Source: Staphylococcus sp. GSSP0090 (GTDB lineage Bacteria > Bacillota > Bacilli > Staphylococcales > Staphylococcaceae). Taken from it: a stretch of DNA of 64,000 nucleotides. Numbering within the stretch: the stretch's first letter is position 1; each line of letters starts with the position of its first letter. Below the pieces are notes generated by a model. The model was not told where the DNA came from. It did not search any database and was given only the letters and a program-made list of their open reading frames with translations. The position numbers and the translations under genes are program-made. Positions 28,008 to 36,778 of this stretch are shown here, piece after piece. The stretch lies in assembly GCF_013391405.1 (NCBI RefSeq), contig NZ_JACBFD010000007.1, positions 62,001 through 126,000 of the forward strand, given 5' to 3'.

Positions 28008-29900
28008 ATGAGTGATCGTTTTATAAAATTTAATGACGAACAATTAGACGCTAAGCAAGTCATGATGCTCCAAGATTTAGCTCGACTTTTATTAAAAAAT
28101 GATCAAACACAAGTAAAAATACAAAAGTTTCCATACTATGACCCAATAAATAATACCCTAATTACTAGTTCATTTTGGTCTCATAGAGATACAGCTATAG
28201 AAACTACAGGATTGAAGACCGATGTGATGCTTGCTGCTTATGGTTATCATATGATGGATGAACAAATCGTCAATGAAGTCATTCATAATACAACATTTCA
28301 ACATCCTAAGTTTTTCCAGCAATTATTTAAGTTACTCGAAGATCAACGCATTTTAAACACAATTGCAAGACAACGTCCATCGACACAGCCTGCTATACAA
28401 ATGCGTAAAGACGTACGCTTAAATTATACGAAAACACAAATCAAAGTCTATAAAACCAAAACTACTTTCACTGACTTACTATTTTTACATTTAGAAGCAT
28501 CTTTTATAACAGAAAATTTTTATGATATTCCTCAAATACATCCACATATTGATGATATTTTAAACAATATGTATATGTATTTACCTAATTTTTTCTATAA
28601 TCAATCGTCCGAAGACAATATGTACTTAGCCGAAAGAATCATGTACCAAATTGACGACATATTAAAAGAAGATATGTTAAATGAGTATTATCACTTACCT
28701 AAAAAAGTATATGAAGCTATTGAAGCACTTAAATTCGAAGACTTGACAAGAACTGATGCAAGCAACTCAGATGGTAAATCAGAAGAACAAAATGATGAAA
28801 GTACAGTTAGTGAAGACATGGAATCTAATAACCAAGATAGTGCTTCACAAGGTGGCGCCTATTTAGAAATGGAACTGCATGAAGGCGAAAATAGTGACGT
28901 AATGGGAGACAATGATAACGCACGCGAAGGTGATGCGAGTGATGACATGACTGATATGCAAACCAAAAAAGGAAAAGGACTAACCAATAATCAAACAGAC
29001 GATGATGAAGGTGGTTCAGTTGGACATAATCAAGCTTTTGCATTAAAAGGGATTAATGAACATGTTGAAATTAAATGGAATGTACCCGCTATTGAACCAC
29101 AATTTGTACAAGCATATAAAAATGTGGAATCAGATGTTCAATTTGAAATAAAAGATTTAATACAAATCATTCAAAAAACAATAGATAGAGAGCATGTTGA
29201 TGAACGTCATAATTTAACTAAAGGCAGACTACAAAAGAATTTATTAAATTGGTTTATTGATGATCAATACAAACTATTCTATAAAAAACAAGATTTAAGT
29301 CAATCTTTTGATGCAACCTTCACACTACTCGTAGATGCTTCAGCAAGTATGCAAGATAAAATGGAGGAAACAATCAAAGGTGTAGTCCTTTTTCATGAAA
29401 CTTTGAAATCTTTAAATGTCAAACATGAGATTTTAGCTTTTAATGAAGATGCCTTTGATGCGGATGATGCTAACCAACCAAACATTATTGATGAAATTAT
29501 CTCTTATGATCACTCAACATTAGAAAAAGACGGGCCGAGGATTATGGCACTTGAACCCCAAGATGATAATAGAGATGGCGTAGCAATTAGAGTTGGAAGC
29601 GAACGCCTGATGCGTCGCTCACATAACCAAAGGTTTCTGATTGTTTTTTCTGACGGTGAACCTTCTGCATATAACTATAGTCAAGATGGTATCTTAGATA
29701 CTTATGAAGCGGTTGAGATGTCTCGCAAAATGGGTATTGAAGTGTTTAATGTGTTCCTTAGTCAAGAACCTATTACAGAAGATATTGAACAAACGATTCA
29801 TAATATCTATGGTCAATATGCATTATTCGTTGAAGGCGTTGAAAATTTACCTGCACAATTGTCACCATTGTTAAAAAAACTGTTGCTAAAGTCCTTTTAA
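28008..29900 (+). CDS. VWA-domain protein, partner of the MoxR ATPase (NorD/CobT-like)
   Basis: A 630-residue protein. A helical N-terminal half precedes a strongly acidic, Asp/Glu/Asn-rich linker (about 245-335). The C-terminal von Willebrand A domain carries a complete MIDAS: Asp-Ala-Ser-Ala-Ser near 442 and Phe-Ser-Asp-Gly-Glu near 546. This acidic-linker-plus-VWA layout resembles CobT and NorD, which act with MoxR/CobS-type ATPases. No cobaltochelatase or nitric-oxide reductase genes are nearby, so those specific functions are not supported. Confidence 0.88.
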   Translation: MSDRFIKFNDEQLDAKQVMMLQDLARLLLKNDQTQVKIQKFPYYDPINNTLITSSFWSHRDTAIETTGLKTDVMLAAYGYHMMDEQIVNEVIHNTTFQHPKFFQQLFKLLEDQRILNTIARQRPSTQPAIQMRKDVRLNYTKTQIKVYKTKTTFTDLLFLHLEASFITENFYDIPQIHPHIDDILNNMYMYLPNFFYNQSSEDNMYLAERIMYQIDDILKEDMLNEYYHLPKKVYEAIEALKFEDLTRTDASNSDGKSEEQNDESTVSEDMESNNQDSASQGGAYLEMELHEGENSDVMGDNDNAREGDASDDMTDMQTKKGKGLTNNQTDDDEGGSVGHNQAFALKGINEHVEIKWNVPAIEPQFVQAYKNVESDVQFEIKDLIQIIQKTIDREHVDERHNLTKGRLQKNLLNWFIDDQYKLFYKKQDLSQSFDATFTLLVDASASMQDKMEETIKGVVLFHETLKSLNVKHEILAFNEDAFDADDANQPNIIDEIISYDHSTLEKDGPRIMALEPQDDNRDGVAIRVGSERLMRRSHNQRFLIVFSDGEPSAYNYSQDGILDTYEAVEMSRKMGIEVFNVFLSQEPITEDIEQTIHNIYGQYALFVEGVENLPAQLSPLLKKLLLKSF

Positions 29901-29936
29901 TTAAACAAAAAGTTATAAATCGCTTTTATATTTTTA

Positions 29937-29951
29937 AATATTCTGAAATTT
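29937..29951 (+). promoter_or_regulatory. CodY-box-like site before brnQ
   Basis: AATATTCTGAAATTT matches 13 of 15 positions of the CodY consensus AATTTTCWGAAAATT, 72 bases before the brnQ start. CodY represses branched-chain amino acid uptake genes in related bacteria, so the site fits the gene. Confidence 0.55.
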
Positions 29952-30022
29952 ATATGGACGTTATCTAATCAATCATGATAGAATAGATAATATTATTTTA
30001 TTGGTTAGAAGGAGAACGACAT

Positions 30023-31366
30023 ATGAATAAAAATACATGGATTATTGGTTTCACATTATTTGCAATGTTTTTTGGTGCAGGGAACCTAATTTTTCCACCA
30101 AACTTAGGCTTGGACAGTGGGCAATATTTCTGGCCATCCATTCTCGCATTTGCATTAACTGGTATTGGCTTACCTCTATTAGGTGTTATTGTAGGTGCAT
30201 TAGATAAACAAGGTTATATTGGATCATTAAATAAAATTTCGCCAAAATTTTCAATTATATTCTTAATCATTATATATCTTACAATTGGGCCACTATTTGC
30301 AATTCCACGTACTGCGTCTACTTCATTCGAAATGACTGTGACGCCAATTGTAAATACAAATAGTAATTGGGCTTTATTGATTTTCACAATTATTTATTTC
30401 TTGATAGTGTTATATTTATGTATTAATCCTGGTAGAATGGTTGATCGAATCGGTTCATTGTTAACGCCGTTACTATTAATTACCATTTTAGCAATGATTG
30501 TCAAAGGCTTCGTTGATTATGGTTGTAATTCTCATAGCCAAGCAACAGACGCTTTCACATCAAACTTTAGTGGTTTTTCACAAGGATTTACAAATGGATA
30601 TTTAACGATGGATGCTATCGCTGCGATTGCGTTTTCAATGATTGTTGTAAATGCAGTAAAAGCAACCGGTATCACACATGCAAATAAAATATTTAAACAG
30701 ACATTGATGGCTGGTATCATTGCAGCCGTAGCACTCATGTTTATATATATTTCTTTAGGCTTTATAGGAAATCATATGGCCGTGTCGCAAGATAAAATTG
30801 CAAGTCTAACGGCAAACGATCAAAATATCGGAACATACTTGTTAACTACAATGGCTAGTACTGGATATGGTGTTTTCGGTAAATATTTATTAGGTATTAT
30901 TGTCGCACTTGCTTGTCTCACAACAGCTTGTGGATTAATCGTTTCTGTATCACAATACTTCCACAGTATTTTCCCGAAAATTTCATACAAAGTATATGCA
31001 ATTATCTTCACTGTTATTAGCTTTATCTTAGCTAACCAAGGATTAAACTCAGTTATTACAATGTCTGTGCCAGTATTAAGTATTGTTTATCCTATAGCGA
31101 TTACATCTGTGCTATTGATTTTATTAGCGCGCTTTGTACCAACAAAACCGATTGCACAACAAATTCCTGTAGCTATCGTTACTATTGTATCACTCCTTAG
31201 TGTGATTCATACACAAGGTTGGGTAAAAATGAGCTTTATCGATCATTTACCGTTAAAAACATATTCATTAGAGTGGTTCCCAATCGCGGTTGTAACTACA
31301 ATTATTGGATATATTATAGCGACAATGGTTAAAAATCAAAAACCAATTGTGTATGAAAAAGAATAA
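30023..31366 (+). CDS. brnQ: Branched-chain amino acid carrier, BrnQ family
   Basis: A 447-residue secondary transporter with about twelve membrane segments and the N-terminal signature [11 protein letters not shown]. It imports isoleucine, leucine and valine with sodium or protons. Staphylococci carry up to three paralogues; this locus near odhAB and the MoxR-VWA pair corresponds to the one usually called BrnQ2, but specificity cannot be read here. Its own AGGAG and upstream CodY-like box suggest separate regulation. Confidence 0.93.
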   Translation: MNKNTWIIGFTLFAMFFGAGNLIFPPNLGLDSGQYFWPSILAFALTGIGLPLLGVIVGALDKQGYIGSLNKISPKFSIIFLIIIYLTIGPLFAIPRTASTSFEMTVTPIVNTNSNWALLIFTIIYFLIVLYLCINPGRMVDRIGSLLTPLLLITILAMIVKGFVDYGCNSHSQATDAFTSNFSGFSQGFTNGYLTMDAIAAIAFSMIVVNAVKATGITHANKIFKQTLMAGIIAAVALMFIYISLGFIGNHMAVSQDKIASLTANDQNIGTYLLTTMASTGYGVFGKYLLGIIVALACLTTACGLIVSVSQYFHSIFPKISYKVYAIIFTVISFILANQGLNSVITMSVPVLSIVYPIAITSVLLILLARFVPTKPIAQQIPVAIVTIVSLLSVIHTQGWVKMSFIDHLPLKTYSLEWFPIAVVTTIIGYIIATMVKNQKPIVYEKE

Positions 31367-31398
31367 CTATAAACATTATGAAAATAAAATATATTTTT

Positions 31399-31434
31399 AA
31401 AAGAAGGTTCCAAAAAATTGGAGCCTTCTTTTAC
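31399..31434 (+). terminator. Terminator after brnQ
   Basis: AAAAGAAGGTTCC pairs with GGAGCCTTCTTTT (one bulged A/G mismatch), with flanking A and T tracts. Confidence 0.85.
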
Positions 31435-31599
31435 GATTATAAAGCTATTTTTCAATATATTTATCTATAAAGAAACAAATTATTATAAATGTCTAATTGA
31501 TTCCTCTTCAAAAGTAAGCTATACTCTTTACTTCAAGTGTTTCGTCATAATTGAACTTTTTTAAAATACTTGTAAAAAGTAATTTAAACCGTTTGAAAA

Positions 31600-33225
31600 A
31601 TGAAAACACGTAACATAGAGGAGTCGAATCATATTAAATATTCTCATTGGAAAGAAAAATTAGATTGGCCCGTATTTTTAATTAGTGGTGGCATACTCGT
31701 AATCTTTGTACTGATGTCATCGATATTCACAAAAACAACTTCAACTTTAGTTCAAAAAGGATTTCAACTTTCTATTACATACTTTGGAGCCTTTTGGCAA
31801 GTCTTACTATTGGCTACATTTGCTGTTGGTGCATTTTTAGCTTTTTCCAAATATGGACGTGTAAGATTAGGTAACGCTTCTAAACCTGAAATGGGTTATT
31901 TCAGGTGGGCTGCTATTGTAATAACTTCAGGATTAGGTGCTGGTGCAATTTTTTGGGCAGCAGCCGAGCCGATGTATTACTTTATAGATGTACCACCAAC
32001 AATGGATCCAAATATAAAAAATAGCAGTACTCAAGCCATACCCGCTGCAATGGCACAAAGTTTTACATCATGGGGATTCACAGCTTGGGCGGTTTATGGT
32101 GCAGTTAGTGGCATTATTATCATGTATGCACATTACAATAAAAACATGAAAATGCGTCCCCGTACGCTGTTATATCCAATCTTTGGTAGTAAGATTGAAA
32201 AGAATAAAATCGGATGGATTATCGATGTGTTCTGTATTTTAGGTGCTGTTGCAGGTACGATTGGTACGATTGGTTTCTTCGGTTTCCAATTTAGTTATTG
32301 GTTGCACAGTATTTTCGGCATTCCAGATAATATTATTACACAAATTTTATCAGTAGTCGGTTTAATGGCTATCGTTACAATATCTGCTACAACAGGTATT
32401 GATAAGGGTATACAGTTTTTAAGTAAACTAAATGTTTGGCTCGCGTTAGCACTGGCTGCATTTATTTTATTAATAGGTCCTGGCCGTTTCATCATTGATA
32501 CATTTATTTCTTCTTACGGCGTATATCTTACACATTTCTTAGAAATTAGTACTTTTAGAGGTGATGATCAATGGGCTGGCGCATGGATGTTATTCTTCTT
32601 TGGTTGGTTTATTGGGTACGGGCCTTTAATGGGTATGTTAGTCGCACGTGTTTCCAAAGGACGTACAATCAGAGAGATATTTTTACTTGTTTCTATAGTA
32701 GCAGCTGTTGTATCTCATTTATGGTTCTCCATACTTGGCGGTAGTGGGCTTTTTTATGAGACCAAGGATAGCGGCTCAATTAGTAATCCATTAGCTGACA
32801 ATGGACTTCCAGCTGCAGTGATATCAATCGCTTCACATCTGCCATTAGGTACTGTACTTGTCATTGTGATACTATTATTAACTTTAATCTTTGTAATCAC
32901 AACTGCTGATACGATGTCATTCTCAATTTCTATGTCAGTAACAGGTGAGGGTGATCCACCTAAAATGATTAGACTTTTCTGGGTAGTCATTATGGGGGTC
33001 ATTTCTATTATTTTGATAAATATTGGTGAAGGTAGCATTAACGCAATTCAATCATTTATCATCATTACAGCTGTCCCTATATCAATTATTATGCTCCCCG
33101 CAATTTGGACAGCTCCGAAAATTGCACATAAGTTAGCTGTTGAACAAAAAATCACTACTGAACATAAAAAAGATCACACAAAGGATAATATCTTAGAAGA
33201 AAGATCTTCAGATAATAATCACTAA
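31600..33225 (+). CDS. BCCT-family betaine/choline/carnitine transporter
   Basis: A 541-residue sodium-coupled osmolyte transporter with about twelve membrane segments. It has the substrate-site signature Gly-Leu-Gly-Ala-Gly-Ala-Ile-Phe-Trp-Ala-Ala-Ala-Glu-Pro (about 111-124) and a charged C-terminal tail. In staphylococci such proteins (OpuD type) import glycine betaine during osmotic stress. The ATG at 31600 has no clear Shine-Dalgarno; there is no better in-frame start before the first membrane segment near residue 22, so the N-terminus is somewhat uncertain. Confidence 0.88.
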   Translation: MKTRNIEESNHIKYSHWKEKLDWPVFLISGGILVIFVLMSSIFTKTTSTLVQKGFQLSITYFGAFWQVLLLATFAVGAFLAFSKYGRVRLGNASKPEMGYFRWAAIVITSGLGAGAIFWAAAEPMYYFIDVPPTMDPNIKNSSTQAIPAAMAQSFTSWGFTAWAVYGAVSGIIIMYAHYNKNMKMRPRTLLYPIFGSKIEKNKIGWIIDVFCILGAVAGTIGTIGFFGFQFSYWLHSIFGIPDNIITQILSVVGLMAIVTISATTGIDKGIQFLSKLNVWLALALAAFILLIGPGRFIIDTFISSYGVYLTHFLEISTFRGDDQWAGAWMLFFFGWFIGYGPLMGMLVARVSKGRTIREIFLLVSIVAAVVSHLWFSILGGSGLFYETKDSGSISNPLADNGLPAAVISIASHLPLGTVLVIVILLLTLIFVITTADTMSFSISMSVTGEGDPPKMIRLFWVVIMGVISIILINIGEGSINAIQSFIIITAVPISIIMLPAIWTAPKIAHKLAVEQKITTEHKKDHTKDNILEERSSDNNH

Positions 33226-33268
33226 AAAAACACGGAATTACTGTGATAAGTAATTCCGTGTTTTTTAT
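33224..33268. terminator. Bidirectional terminator between the BCCT and telA genes
   Basis: AAAAACACGGAATTACT pairs perfectly with AGTAATTCCGTGTTTTT around a six-base loop; A tract left, T tract right. Serves both converging genes. Confidence 0.9.
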
Positions 33269-33274
33269 ATCAAG

Positions 33275-34408
33275 TTACTTTTTCTCTTTCATATCTAGCA
33301 ATTGATTTTGTAATTCTGTTTCAAGTTCGTTTAATTCTGACTCAGCTTGTTTGCGTTTTGTACGGCCTTGTTCTTGAATTTGTAAGGTTTGTTCAATTGT
33401 TTCAATGATATCTTTTTGTGTTGTTTTCAATGTTTCAATGTCCACAACACCGCGTTCATTTTCTGTAGCAGTAGCTAAAGCATTTTGTTTCAACAACTCA
33501 GAATTTTTCAGCAATAAATCATTAGTTGTATCTGTAACTGCTTTTTGAGCAGAAACCGCATTGCGTTGTCTCATTAATGTAAGTGCGATTGACATTTGAT
33601 TCTTCCAAAGCGGAATACTCGTTAATATTGAGCTTTGAATCTTTTCTGCAAGTGCTTGATTTACATTTTGTATCATGCGTATTTGTGGGGCAGTTTGTAT
33701 TGCAATTTGTCTTGATAATTGTAAATCATAAATACGTTTGTCTAAACGATCAATAAATTGTTCCATATCAGAGGCAGCTTGCACATCCATTTGATTACCA
33801 GTCGACTTCGCACGTTCTCTCAATTTCGGAATTTCATCTTGTTGCAAAGCGAGTTGTTTGTGTTTAGCTGCTTCTATATATAATGATAATTCATCAAAAT
33901 AGTCTTTATTCATATCATAAAGTTCATCCAACATGTCTATATCTTTTTTCAAATTGTTTTTGTGTTTATCTAGCTCAATTGAAATACGATCAATTTGTGA
34001 ACCGACAGATTGCATTTTTGAAAATATTTCATTAACGGATGCCTTTGTTCGTTTAAAAATACGTTTAAGCTTGGATTGATTTTCAGGATTTAATTCTTCA
34101 GGATTAACAGATTTTAATTTACTCATTAATCCATTTAAAGAATCACCTACAGGTCCCACATCTGTCGTTTTAACTTCATTCAAAATTCGGTGTGAGAATT
34201 GTGACATATTAGATTGTGCTTCAGTCCCATAATTTAGCAAACCATCATTATCCATTGGCTTAATTTGTTCACTCAATTTATTTATTTTTTGTTGATCTTC
34301 ATGAGAAAATTGAGTTGTACTTTTTATAATTTCAGACTCATTTGCTGAATTTTCATCAATATACTTATCCAATGGATGCGAATTAATTGAGTCCTGTTCT
34401 CTCGCCAT
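33275..34408 (-). CDS. telA: TelA-family (toxic anion resistance) protein
   Basis: A 377-residue, mostly helical cytoplasmic protein of the TelA/KlaA family, with long heptad-like segments (about 100-260) and the Leu-Trp-Lys-Asn-Gln-Met motif in the C-terminal half. Named for tellurite resistance, it is now linked in Firmicutes to cell-envelope stress and antimicrobial tolerance. The start ATG 34408 follows GGAGTGG; the reading frame runs further upstream into the xpaC end but without a ribosome binding site. Cotranscribed with xpaC. Confidence 0.85.
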   Translation of the reverse strand: MAREQDSINSHPLDKYIDENSANESEIIKSTTQFSHEDQQKINKLSEQIKPMDNDGLLNYGTEAQSNMSQFSHRILNEVKTTDVGPVGDSLNGLMSKLKSVNPEELNPENQSKLKRIFKRTKASVNEIFSKMQSVGSQIDRISIELDKHKNNLKKDIDMLDELYDMNKDYFDELSLYIEAAKHKQLALQQDEIPKLRERAKSTGNQMDVQAASDMEQFIDRLDKRIYDLQLSRQIAIQTAPQIRMIQNVNQALAEKIQSSILTSIPLWKNQMSIALTLMRQRNAVSAQKAVTDTTNDLLLKNSELLKQNALATATENERGVVDIETLKTTQKDIIETIEQTLQIQEQGRTKRKQAESELNELETELQNQLLDMKEKK

Positions 34409-34442
34409 AAAATTCCACTCCATTCTACCTTTAATTGTTTCT

Positions 34443-35063
34443 TTATTTGTTACGTTTCTGCTCAATTTTATTCAATTCCATCTCAATATCTAGCTGACTA
34501 TAATCTTCGTCATTTATTCTCCTTAAATCAGCAACTAAAGTGCGTTTTACTTCATCTAATGTGATGCGTGTTTGTTCTAATTTTTGTTTTTCTTCTTTAG
34601 ATTTTTTAGGTGATTTAGATAATCTCGTATAAGCTTCAATTAAATTCAAAGCATTATCTATATGAGAGTAAAAGAAACTCTCCACTTTAAAAAATGATCC
34701 TGGTTGCTGTTTAACTGCGAAATATATTGCACGAGATATACGGTATATCTCATTGACTTGTTTGAAATCCTTTATCGATCTTACATTCACAAATGATTTA
34801 AATATTCTTCTAATCTTATCTTGCGCATTATTTAATTGACCATTTACAAAATGATAATCTCGACGAGACAAACCAATTTCTCTTAAATACTTTCTAGAAG
34901 TTAGACGTTGGGTAGGAAAGTAAAATACCACAAATGTCGCAGCAGATACTAATACATCAAAAATAAAATATATATCTAATGCAAAGATACTGACAAACCA
35001 TGCAATAACTGCTGCTGGTAAAGCAATAATTGTCCCAAAAATACGAGAAATATTATATCTCAA
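34443..35063 (-). CDS. xpaC: XpaC-like membrane protein
   Basis: A 206-residue protein of the XpaC family (annotated as 5-bromo-4-chloroindolyl phosphate hydrolysis protein). Two membrane segments (about 8-30 and 33-50) are followed by a charged helical domain with Arg-Lys-Tyr-Leu-Arg-Glu-Ile-Gly-Leu. XpaC and TelA genes occur as a pair in Bacillus and Staphylococcus, as here. The enzymatic name is historical; the real role is unclear. Confidence 0.85.
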   Translation of the reverse strand: MRYNISRIFGTIIALPAAVIAWFVSIFALDIYFIFDVLVSAATFVVFYFPTQRLTSRKYLREIGLSRRDYHFVNGQLNNAQDKIRRIFKSFVNVRSIKDFKQVNEIYRISRAIYFAVKQQPGSFFKVESFFYSHIDNALNLIEAYTRLSKSPKKSKEEKQKLEQTRITLDEVKRTLVADLRRINDEDYSQLDIEMELNKIEQKRNK

Positions 35064-35076
35064 AATTCATCTTCCT

Positions 35077-35346
35077 TTATATCGTTCTAAATTTTTTCAA
35101 TGATTGATCATAATCTAATGCTTCTATTGTATAATCTTCAACATGTGACGCTGGAGAAGCGCCTTCTGTAACAGCGTTAATAAATTCAGTTAATGATGGC
35201 TCATTCCCTTGAGCATAAATATCAACATAATTATCAATATTTTCAACTGTACCAACTATATTGTGTTTTTGTGCTATTTTTTCTGTATAATAACGGAAAC
35301 CTACACCTTGTACCATTCCAAATACTTTAATGTGTTTACGTTGCAT
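35077..35346 (-). CDS. acyP: Acylphosphatase
   Basis: An 89-residue enzyme hydrolysing acyl-phosphates. The phosphate-cradle motif Gly-x-Val-Gln-Gly-Val-Gly-Phe-Arg is at 11-19 and the catalytic Asn is in Glu-Asn-Ile-Asp-Asn-Tyr-Val near 41. The start is ATG 35346, four bases after GAGGTGA; a longer frame to 35382 lacks a site. It lies 13 bases upstream of xpaC on the same strand and may be the operon's first gene. Confidence 0.93.
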   Translation of the reverse strand: MQRKHIKVFGMVQGVGFRYYTEKIAQKHNIVGTVENIDNYVDIYAQGNEPSLTEFINAVTEGASPASHVEDYTIEALDYDQSLKKFRTI

Positions 35347-35692
35347 AAAATCACCTCTTAATAACATTATACGAAATTTCACTCTACAAAACTAATATTT
35401 ACGTTTATAATTCAATTGTATATAGGCCAAAAGTATGAGACGGATAACTTGATTTTGTCGCTTAACTCGTTAGAATATTACACATAGGCAAAATTGTACG
35501 TCTCTGAATTTAAATAAAGAATGCTGTATTTAGTCTTATTCATATTCTATATATAAACATGGGGGATTTTGATTTAGAGTGAATGTATCATACAACATAC
35601 ATATGTATATCCAATTTGCACTATAAGTCTAACTGGTATCTATAATAGTACCAAAAATTCATTTTAGGCTAATTGTGAAAGGGTGAAATAAA
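35347..35692. other. Divergent intergenic region between acyP and the DUF1033 gene
   Basis: About 345 bases holding two divergent promoters. On the plus strand TATAAT near 35643 fits a -10 for the DUF1033 gene. GAGACG (35438-35443) and CGTCTC (about 35500) could pair at long range. No coding frame is supported. Confidence 0.4.
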
Positions 35693-36001
35693 ATGTGGAC
35701 AGTTGCAAAAATTCGAGCTGATTATGAAGGCTGGTGGTTATTTAGTGACTGGACCGATCAAATCGTGGAACAATATCATTTTGAGACTTATGAAGCAATG
35801 ATGAATTTTTATAATTCATTAATTTTAAAAAGCAAAGATTACTATGATAATTACTTAGTAGGTAAATATAATATACATGCATTTTATAATAATTGTGAAT
35901 TAGGATTTTGTGAAGATTGTGATGAAGATTTACAAATATTCTATAGTTATATTGTTTTAAATAATAATGAAGTTTATTATAATTTACCTAATATTGAATA
36001 A
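35693..36001 (+). CDS. DUF1033 family protein
   Basis: A 102-residue acidic protein opening Met-Trp-Thr-Val-Ala-Lys-Ile-Arg-Ala-Asp-Tyr-Glu-Gly-Trp-Trp, the DUF1033 pattern, with a Cys-x5-Cys-x2-Cys cluster at 69-78 (Asn-Cys-Glu-Leu-Gly-Phe-Cys-Glu-Asp-Cys). Function unknown. In S. aureus a homologue also precedes cspA. AAAGGGTG before the ATG. Confidence 0.85.
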   Translation: MWTVAKIRADYEGWWLFSDWTDQIVEQYHFETYEAMMNFYNSLILKSKDYYDNYLVGKYNIHAFYNNCELGFCEDCDEDLQIFYSYIVLNNNEVYYNLPNIE

Positions 36002-36047
36002 ACAGTTTATTCATATATGCCTTGCAATTTACTAAAAAATGCTTTAT

Positions 36048-36188
36048 AATCTTAGTCAAGCAATTGTTTTATTCCATATTGCAAAGAATATTGTACGCGT
36101 ACTTTTTTATACTACTGTGTCATTGTATTTTTTGTAATATGCGAATAACGCATATTGAATGAATATTAGTCTTGGAGGTTTCACATTT
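36048..36188 (+). promoter_or_regulatory. Long cspA 5' leader with hairpin
   Basis: The ~180 bases before cspA include a perfect stem AATATGCG / CGCATATT with a five-base loop (36138-36158), 20-30 bases before the start codon, and a T-rich stretch. In S. aureus the cspA leader folds into a long hairpin cut by RNase III to raise translation; a similar structured leader is likely here. I cannot fold the whole region by hand. Confidence 0.5.
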
Positions 36189-36389
36189 ATGAAACAAGGT
36201 ACAGTAAAATGGTTTAACGCTGAAAAAGGATTTGGTTTTATCGAAGTTGAAGGAGAAAACGACGTATTCGTACACTTCTCAGCAATTAACCAAGAAGGTT
36301 ACAAATCATTAGAAGAAGGTCAATCAGTTGAATTTGAAGTAGTTGAAGGCGACCGCGGTCCTCAAGCTGCAAACGTTGTAAAACTATAA
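36189..36389 (+). CDS. cspA: Cold shock protein A
   Basis: A 66-residue single-strand nucleic-acid-binding OB-fold protein with both RNA-binding motifs, Lys-Gly-Phe-Gly-Phe-Ile (RNP1) and Val-Phe-Val-His-Phe (RNP2). It acts as an RNA chaperone. The start ATG 36189 follows GGAGG; an upstream in-frame ATG at 36159 precedes the ribosome binding site and is not used. It is followed by its own terminator. Confidence 0.96.
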   Translation: MKQGTVKWFNAEKGFGFIEVEGENDVFVHFSAINQEGYKSLEEGQSVEFEVVEGDRGPQAANVVKL

Positions 36390-36411
36390 TATAGATGCAA
36401 TATTGACTTAT

Positions 36412-36444
36412 CTAAAGAACCTTGTTAAAGGTTCTTTTTTTTAT
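36412..36444 (+). terminator. Terminator after cspA
   Basis: AAAGAACC pairs with GGTTCTTT around a seven-base loop, followed by a T tract. Confidence 0.9.
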
Positions 36445-36445
36445 A

Positions 36446-36508
36446 GAGGGAGTGGGACAGAAATCAATTTTTCTAATAGAGATTTCGTAGTCCCACCCCG
36501 GCAAGGAT
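36446..36508. repeat. Staphylococcal intergenic palindromic repeat (GTGGGAC...GTCCCAC type)
   Basis: GAGTGGGACAGAAAT...TTCGTAGTCCCACCCCGGC with an inverted GTGGGAC/GTCCCAC core. I recognise this as a dispersed intergenic element seen at many sites in staphylococcal genomes; only one copy is in this window. Its function is not known to me. Confidence 0.6.
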
Positions 36509-36728
36509 GACTAGGATGGAAAAAAGCTTGATATAAGCGTATTTTCAATTCAGTCATCTACTGCCTAAATGATAAAGAGCCTTAGGCATCTATTTTTGTC
36601 TCAGGGGCTCTTAATGCATGCGTCTTCGCATTTATTCCTATTTATTACTTGTTTCTATAAGGTTAAGGGAACTTAATGCATGCCTAATACTCCTTTACCA
36701 TACATTTTTACGTCAAATTGAGACATAA
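36509..36728. other. Gene-free stretch between cspA and lysA
   Basis: About 220 bases without a coding frame. It contains a pairing of AAGAGCC (36577) with GGGCTCTT (36606) and the direct repeat CTTAATGCATGC (about 36610 and 36670). The msa gene present between cspA and lysA in S. aureus is not here. Confidence 0.5.
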
Positions 36729-36729
36729 A

Positions 36730-36770
36730 ACAAGGTGGCTGTGAATCCATTCAGAAACACAGCCACCATG
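36730..36770 (-). terminator. Terminator after lysA
   Basis: GGTGGCTGTG (36734-36743) pairs perfectly with CACAGCCACC (36758-36767). It ends the lysine cluster on the minus strand, with a T-rich tail TTGTTTTA. Confidence 0.8.
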
Positions 36771-36778
36771 TAATGTAT

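Noticed and set aside
28745..29040. Acidic, Asp/Glu/Asn-rich segment of the VWA gene considered as a frameshift or repeat artefact
   Set aside because: The frame is open on both sides and acidic linkers are normal for CobT/NorD-like proteins.
36559..36620. Possible remnant of msa or a small RNA gene
   Set aside because: No membrane-protein-like frame is detectable and no promoter is convincing; only short pairings are seen.
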